Source of the DNA: an uncultured Candidatus Thioglobus sp. | GTDB taxonomy: Bacteria > Pseudomonadota > Gammaproteobacteria > PS1 > Pseudothioglobaceae | Direction of reading: 5' to 3' | DNA length: 41,022 nt | Assembly (NCBI GenBank): GCA_905612405.1 | Contig: CAJQRX010000013.1 | Coordinates: 1 to 41,022 of the forward strand | Shown here: piece by piece, positions 36,790-41,022 of the stretch | How the letters are laid out: each line of letters opens with the position of its first letter | Position numbering within the stretch: position 1 is the stretch's first letter | Position numbers and translations under genes: made by a program | The notes under the pieces: generated by a model | Seen by the model: the letters and a program-made list of their open reading frames with translations, nothing else | Database searches by the model: none | What the model was told of the DNA's origin: nothing

Positions 36790-38196
36790 ATGTCTGCAAA
36801 AAAAGTAATGAAAATGATCGAAGATGAAAACGTTAAATTTATAGATTTTCGTTTCACCGATACAATAGGAAAAGAGCATCATGTAAGTGTTCCAGCTCAT
36901 ACAATTGATGTTGAAAAATTAGAAGATGGCCAGATGTTTGATGGTTCATCTATTGCTGGTTGGAAAACTATTAATGATTCTGACATGATTCTTTCTCCAG
37001 ATACTGCAACAGCAGTGCTTGATCCTTTTACTGAAGAAGTAACTTTAAACATTCGCTGTAACATTATTGAGCCAAGTGATTTAAAAGGCTACGTTAAAGA
37101 TCCAAGATCTATTGCTTATCGCGCAGAAGAATTTATGAAAGCTTCAGGTGTTGGAGATACAGCATACTTTGGAAATGAACCTGAATTTTTTGTTTTTGAT
37201 AGTGTCAAGTGGGACACTGGTCATGGCATGGGTAAGGCGTTTTATGAGATTAACTCAGAGGAAGCAGCTTGGAACTCTGGTGTTGATATGGAAGGTGGAA
37301 ATAAAGGTCATCGTCCAGGTATTAAGGGCGGTTATTTCCCAGTACCTCCAGTTGACTCATTGCATGATCTCCGTTCTCAAATGTGTCTAGCAATTGAGGA
37401 AATGGGCGTAACTACAGAGGTTCATCACCATGAAGTTGGAACTGCGGGTCAGTGTGAGATTGGTGCACTATTTAATACATTAGTTAAAAAAGCTGACGAG
37501 ACTCAAATCTTTAAATACTGTGTCCATAATGTTGCTCACCTTTATGGCAAAACAGCTACATTTATGCCAAAACCAATTGCAGTTGATAATGGAAGTGGAA
37601 TGCATGTTCACATGTCTATTGCAAAGGATGGAGTTAACTTATTTGATGGAGACCAGTATGGAAACTTAAGTGAAATGGCTCTATACTATATTGGAGGCAT
37701 TATTAAGCATGGAAAGGCTTTAAATGCTTTTACAAATCCTTCTACAAATTCATATAAAAGATTAGTCCCTGGATTTGAAGCGCCAGAAATGTTAGCTTAC
37801 TCAGCTAAAAATCGTTCAGCAGCTATTAGAATACCTTTTGTTAAAAATCCTAAGGGTCGTCGTATTGAAGTGCGTTTTCCAGATTCAACTGCTAACCCTT
37901 ACCTTGCTTTCTCAGCACTCTTAATGGCAGGCCTTGATGGTATAAAAAATAAAATTCATCCTGGTGAGCCAGCTGATAAGGATCTTTATGAGGATCATGA
38001 CAGTTCTATTCCAAAAGTTGCTGGAATGCTTCATATGGCTTTGGAAGCACTTGATGATGATCGTGAATTTCTAAAGCAAGGTGGTGTCTTTACAGACGAA
38101 GTTATTGATTCATTCATTGAGCTTAAGATGCAAGAAGTTACAGCCATGAGAGCTTCACCTCAGCCGCTAGAGTTTGATTTATACTATAGCTGCTAA
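36790..38196 (+). CDS. glnA: Glutamine synthetase type I (GlnA)
   Basis: A 468-residue dodecameric enzyme that makes glutamine from glutamate, ammonia and ATP, the main route of ammonia assimilation. Signatures: FDGSSIAGW, the metal/ATP segment [41 protein letters not shown], and [22 protein letters not shown]. The adenylylation tyrosine is present (Tyr400 in KDLYED), so GlnE-type regulation is expected. AGGAG is seven bases before the ATG. The long leader with hairpins suggests further control of expression. No ntrB or ntrC follows; a strong terminator comes directly after the stop. Confidence 0.98.
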   Translation: MSAKKVMKMIEDENVKFIDFRFTDTIGKEHHVSVPAHTIDVEKLEDGQMFDGSSIAGWKTINDSDMILSPDTATAVLDPFTEEVTLNIRCNIIEPSDLKGYVKDPRSIAYRAEEFMKASGVGDTAYFGNEPEFFVFDSVKWDTGHGMGKAFYEINSEEAAWNSGVDMEGGNKGHRPGIKGGYFPVPPVDSLHDLRSQMCLAIEEMGVTTEVHHHEVGTAGQCEIGALFNTLVKKADETQIFKYCVHNVAHLYGKTATFMPKPIAVDNGSGMHVHMSIAKDGVNLFDGDQYGNLSEMALYYIGGIIKHGKALNAFTNPSTNSYKRLVPGFEAPEMLAYSAKNRSAAIRIPFVKNPKGRRIEVRFPDSTANPYLAFSALLMAGLDGIKNKIHPGEPADKDLYEDHDSSIPKVAGMLHMALEALDDDREFLKQGGVFTDEVIDSFIELKMQEVTAMRASPQPLEFDLYYSC

Positions 38197-38213
38197 GATA
38201 TTTATTAGTTCAT

Positions 38214-38242
38214 AAAAAGCCGCGCACAATGCGCGGCTTTTT
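38214..38242 (+). terminator. Intrinsic terminator of glnA
   Basis: A perfect 13-bp stem with AAAAAGCCGCGCA at 38214-38226, loop CAA, and TGCGCGGCTTTTT at 38230-38242. The GC-rich core plus U-tract make it a strong terminator 17 bases after glnA. It also separates glnA from bioB transcription. Confidence 0.95.
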
Positions 38243-38303
38243 ATTGTTATTTTTAGAACTATTTGTTGCGGTAAAATTAATTAACTTAAATACAAAAAAT
38301 CAA

Positions 38304-39302
38304 ATGATTGAAGTCAAAAATGATTGGGAATTAGATGAAATAAAAGCTTTATTTGAGCTTCCTTTTAATGATCTTCTTTTTAAAGCACATAGTATTCATA
38401 GAGAAACTTTTGATCCAAATAAAGTTCAAGTTAGCTCTTTATTAAATATTAAGACTGGTGCCTGCCCTGAAGACTGCTCTTATTGTTCACAAAGCTCTAA
38501 ATATGATACTGGTCTTGAGCGTGAAAAATTAATGGAAATTGATCAAGTATTGCATCAGGCAAAAAAAGCTAAAGATAAAGGTGCCTCTAGGTTTTGCATG
38601 GGAGCTGCCTGGAGAAACCCTACTGATAAAAGTCTTGATAAAGTAATTCCAATGATTCAAGGTGTTAAAGCAATGGGAATGGAGACATGTGTTACTCTGG
38701 GAATGATTACACCAAGCCAAGCCTCTACTCTCAAAGAAGCTGGCTTAGATTACTATAATCATAATATTGATACTTCAAAAGAGCATTACCCTAATGTTGT
38801 TTCCACACGTAATTTTCAAGATAGATTAGATACCTTAGAGGCAGTTAAAAACGCAAATATTAATGTTTGTAGTGGTGGAATCCTAGGAATGGGAGAGACG
38901 GAAACAGATCGAGCCTCAATGTTGCAATCTCTATCTAATCTTGAAAAGCACCCTGATAGCGTTCCAATTAATTTACTTGTCCCTATTCCAGGAACTCCTT
39001 TTGAGAACGTTAAGCCACCAAGCGAAAGTGAATTTGTTAGAACTATTGCAGTCGCAAGAATTTTAATGCCTAACTCAGTAGTAAGGCTTTCAGCTGGAAG
39101 GTTGGAGATGGGTGAAGGGATGCAGGCGCTTTGTTTCTTTGCCGGGGCTAACTCTATTTTCTATGGTGAGCAGTTATTAACTACTGACAATCCAACTTCT
39201 GCAAATGATCAGCTACTTTTTAGTCGCCTTGGGATTAATAAAGAAGATAATCAGCAATTATTGTCTCAGGATTCGGAACTGAAAGTAACTCTAACTTCTT
39301 AG
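38304..39302 (+). CDS. bioB: Biotin synthase
   Basis: A 332-residue radical-SAM enzyme that inserts sulfur into dethiobiotin. The SAM cluster motif is CPEDCSYC, with Cys54, Cys58 and Cys61. [41 protein letters not shown] and [11 protein letters not shown] (the Arg for the [2Fe-2S] cluster) are present. The frame is open to an ATG at 38229 inside the glnA terminator. I place the start at ATG 38304, where alignment with E. coli BioB begins. It is a single bio gene with no other biotin genes nearby. Its 3' end overlaps the convergent murG by 68 bases. No BirA-type operator is seen in the 60-base leader. Confidence 0.96.
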   Translation: MIEVKNDWELDEIKALFELPFNDLLFKAHSIHRETFDPNKVQVSSLLNIKTGACPEDCSYCSQSSKYDTGLEREKLMEIDQVLHQAKKAKDKGASRFCMGAAWRNPTDKSLDKVIPMIQGVKAMGMETCVTLGMITPSQASTLKEAGLDYYNHNIDTSKEHYPNVVSTRNFQDRLDTLEAVKNANINVCSGGILGMGETETDRASMLQSLSNLEKHPDSVPINLLVPIPGTPFENVKPPSESEFVRTIAVARILMPNSVVRLSAGRLEMGEGMQALCFFAGANSIFYGEQLLTTDNPTSANDQLLFSRLGINKEDNQQLLSQDSELKVTLTS

Positions 39303-40260
39303 TCATTTCATGAAGTTTTATAGAGTCTAGTTTAAGTAACTCTTGATCAATTATTTCGCCGTTAAAAGAAGCCTCTTGAATAATTATCCCTGCTCCATTT
39401 TTAGATAAGTGCTCAGCATTAATAGTTTGGTGGTTATCTATTGCATAAGGAAATGGAACAAGTATAGCAATTGTTTTTGAAGCAATAAGTTCTGATACTG
39501 TCATCGCCCCAGCCCTACAGATAACTAGATCTGCCCATGCATAAGCCACAGCCATATTATCAATGAAAGCCTCAATCTTAACTTCAGAATGGATAGTTTT
39601 TGCATATAAGGCTTCTACCTCTTTAAGATGTTTTTCTCCAGTTTGATGCCATATGTTTAAGGGCGTCTTAATAGTGGGTATGGTTTGATTAATTTTTTTG
39701 GCCCCAAGAGATCCTCCAAGAATAAGTATATTTTTAACTGAATCAGGAGTTGGTTTCAAATTTGGAGTAAAAAGAACGGGATTACCTGTTGTAATTGCTT
39801 TTATATCTTTATGAAATGTATTATCAAAAGCCTGGAAGCATTTTTGAGCAAACTTACTTAATAATTTATTAGTTGTTCCAGGAATGGTATTTTGCTCATG
39901 AATAATTAATGGAGTAAAAAATATTTTGGAAACTATTCCGCCAACTCCAGAGGTATAACCTCCCATTCCAATTACCTTATTTGGTCTAAATCTTATAAAA
40001 ACTAGAATTATTTGAATAAGTCCAAAACTCAGCAAAAAAATAGCTTTGAATAGGGTTGCAGGATTTTTTCCTCTCAAACCACTAGTATAAACTCCATTAA
40101 ATCGATAACCATGATTAGGCACTAGAGTGCTCTCCATTCCCTTTTTTCCTCCAAGCCATTCTATAACTGCACCTTTAGATTTAAGTTCTTTAGCTATGGC
40201 AAGAGCTGGAAAAATATGACCACCTGTTCCTCCAGACATAATAAGAATTTTTTTAGACAT
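39235..40260 (-). CDS. murG: UDP-GlcNAc:lipid I GlcNAc-transferase MurG
   Basis: A 341-residue GT-B glycosyltransferase that converts lipid I to lipid II on the inner face of the cytoplasmic membrane. The N-terminal glycine loop is [16 protein letters not shown], then the membrane-associated [22 protein letters not shown], the second-domain [11 protein letters not shown], and the donor-binding region [13 protein letters not shown] with [11 protein letters not shown]. Length is slightly below that of E. coli MurG (355). Its start overlaps ftsW by eight bases, the conserved ftsW-murG order of the division cell-wall cluster. The usual next gene, murC, is absent: bioB runs in from the other strand and overlaps the last 68 bases. 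Confidence 0.97.
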   Translation of the reverse strand: MSKKILIMSGGTGGHIFPALAIAKELKSKGAVIEWLGGKKGMESTLVPNHGYRFNGVYTSGLRGKNPATLFKAIFLLSFGLIQIILVFIRFRPNKVIGMGGYTSGVGGIVSKIFFTPLIIHEQNTIPGTTNKLLSKFAQKCFQAFDNTFHKDIKAITTGNPVLFTPNLKPTPDSVKNILILGGSLGAKKINQTIPTIKTPLNIWHQTGEKHLKEVEALYAKTIHSEVKIEAFIDNMAVAYAWADLVICRAGAMTVSELIASKTIAILVPFPYAIDNHQTINAEHLSKNGAGIIIQEASFNGEIIDQELLKLDSIKLHEMTKKLELLSVPNPETIIADYLLY

Positions 40261-41022
40261 AATGGTGTTGTTTTGAATATTTAGTTCTATTTTCCATATC
40301 TACTCTTAAAATAATTGCTAATGAGATAATTGCAAAAATTATTGATGTGCCTCCATAACTTAGCAAAGGTAATGTAAATCCCTTTGGTGGGAGAAGCCCA
40401 AGGTTCATTCCAATATTGACAGTTATTTGCATCGAGAACCAAGTGCAAATTCCAAAAACAACATAAGAACTATAATTTCTCCCTTTTTGGAGTGCAATCT
40501 TAGCAATCGAAAATCCCTTAAGAAGGATATATAGATATGATAGTAGAACGAACAACATTCCAAGAACACCTAGCTCTTCACCTATCGTAGAGAAAATCAT
40601 ATCAGTCTGGGGTTCTGGGAGTAAAGAGTATTTTTGAATGCCTGCACCAAGGCCTGTCCCAAACCAGTCTCCTCTTGCGATTCCAATTAATGCTTGTTGT
40701 GTTTGATGAACCCCGTCAGCTTTTCCCCATAAATCTTCTGACCAAAAAGATACTATACGATATAAGCGATTTGGGTTGTACATTACAATCGCTCCTATCA
40801 TAGTAAATAATGCAAGTACAACAATGCTAAGCTGTTTAATGTATGAGCCAGCGGCGTATAACATTGCTAAAGCTGTTAATGAAATAATTACTGTTGCACC
40901 TATATCTGCCTCAAAAATGAGTAATATGTCTGCGATACCAATAATAAGAACTGTTTTTAGGAATCCCATCCAAGGCTTTCTAATATCTTTTTCTTGACGT
41001 ATTAAAAATCCTGCCATGAAAA
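40253..41022 (-). CDS. ftsW: Septal peptidoglycan polymerase FtsW, 5' end outside window
   Basis: The frame is open to the right edge, so about 256 codons of the C-terminal two-thirds are seen. The Met near 41017 is internal. FtsW is the SEDS glycosyltransferase of the divisome. Identifying segments are FEADIGATVIISLTALAML, the extracellular loop GVHQTQQALIGIARGDWFGTGLG, LPEPQTDMIFSTIGEELG and the late LLPPKGFTLPLLSYGGTS. About seven membrane helices are visible in this part. It overlaps murG by eight bases. I call it FtsW rather than RodA because of the murG linkage and because RodA is found at the left end. Confidence 0.96.
   Translation of the reverse strand, partial: FMAGFLIRQEKDIRKPWMGFLKTVLIIGIADILLIFEADIGATVIISLTALAMLYAAGSYIKQLSIVVLALFTMIGAIVMYNPNRLYRIVSFWSEDLWGKADGVHQTQQALIGIARGDWFGTGLGAGIQKYSLLPEPQTDMIFSTIGEELGVLGMLFVLLSYLYILLKGFSIAKIALQKGRNYSSYVVFGICTWFSMQITVNIGMNLGLLPPKGFTLPLLSYGGTSIIFAIISLAIILRVDMENRTKYSKQHHYV

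Noticed and set aside
38229-38303. Longer bioB N-terminus from ATG 38229
   Set aside because: This start lies in the glnA terminator stem and the 25 extra residues have no counterpart in BioB; ATG 38304 fits the alignment.

Overview
This window is an AT-rich (roughly one-third G+C by eye), densely packed chromosomal segment from a gammaproteobacterium. It is almost entirely housekeeping genes, with many 1-22 bp gene overlaps and no stretch over 300 bases without a gene. The gene content fits a streamlined gammaproteobacterium: trxA-rho, rpmF-plsX-fabH, hflK-hflC-hisZ-purA-rnr, tsaC-hemF, suhB next to trmJ, and an LptD with the CC pair. Base composition and compactness suggest a marine or symbiotic lineage such as the SUP05/Thioglobus group. 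That placement is inference and would need a marker-gene tree. I saw no tRNA, rRNA, CRISPR array, insertion sequence, prophage or toxin-antitoxin pair.

Layout. 1-1117 (minus): the 5' part of rodA behind a small Mth938-like gene. 1274-3637 (plus): gltX and an AEC-family permease. 3771-10128 (plus): trxA, rho, lptF, queF, pcnB, a YbbO-like SDR, xseB and ispA. 10125-17184 (minus): lptD, surA-like, rlmB, yceD, rpmF, plsX, a 69-codon membrane ORF, a 15-codon leader ORF and fabH. 17422-24042 (plus): hflK, hflC, hisZ, purA, rnr. 24063-25727 (minus): ilvD. 25802-27513 (plus): a stand-alone ArgA-like acetyltransferase, rnt and a UPF0114 membrane protein. 27519-28734 (minus): plsC and an unrecognised 164-aa protein. 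28856-30741 (plus): rmuC and a YciK-like SDR. 30744-31544 (minus): suhB. 31550-32308 (plus): trmJ. 32361-34214 (minus): htpG. 34252-36613 (plus): xerC, tsaC, hemF. 36790-39302 (plus): glnA and bioB. 39235-41022 (minus): ftsW (cut by the window edge) and murG.

How the genes work together. Envelope building is the main theme: RodA and FtsW with MurG for peptidoglycan, LptF, LptD and a short SurA for LPS export, and PlsX, PlsC and FabH for lipids. RNA metabolism is second: Rho, PcnB, RNase R, RNase T, RlmB, TrmJ, QueF, TsaC and GltX. Biosynthetic genes cover histidine regulation, purine, branched-chain amino acids, arginine entry, glutamine, biotin, haem and isoprenoids.

No novel multi-gene system is evident. 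The most interesting signals are small and regulatory: a C-rich, nearly G-free leader in front of rho; a 15-codon ORF with a strong ribosome-binding site whose stop overlaps the fabH start; three successive hairpins in the glnA leader with an inverted repeat upstream; and an orphan ArgA-like acetyltransferase with an eroded CoA loop.
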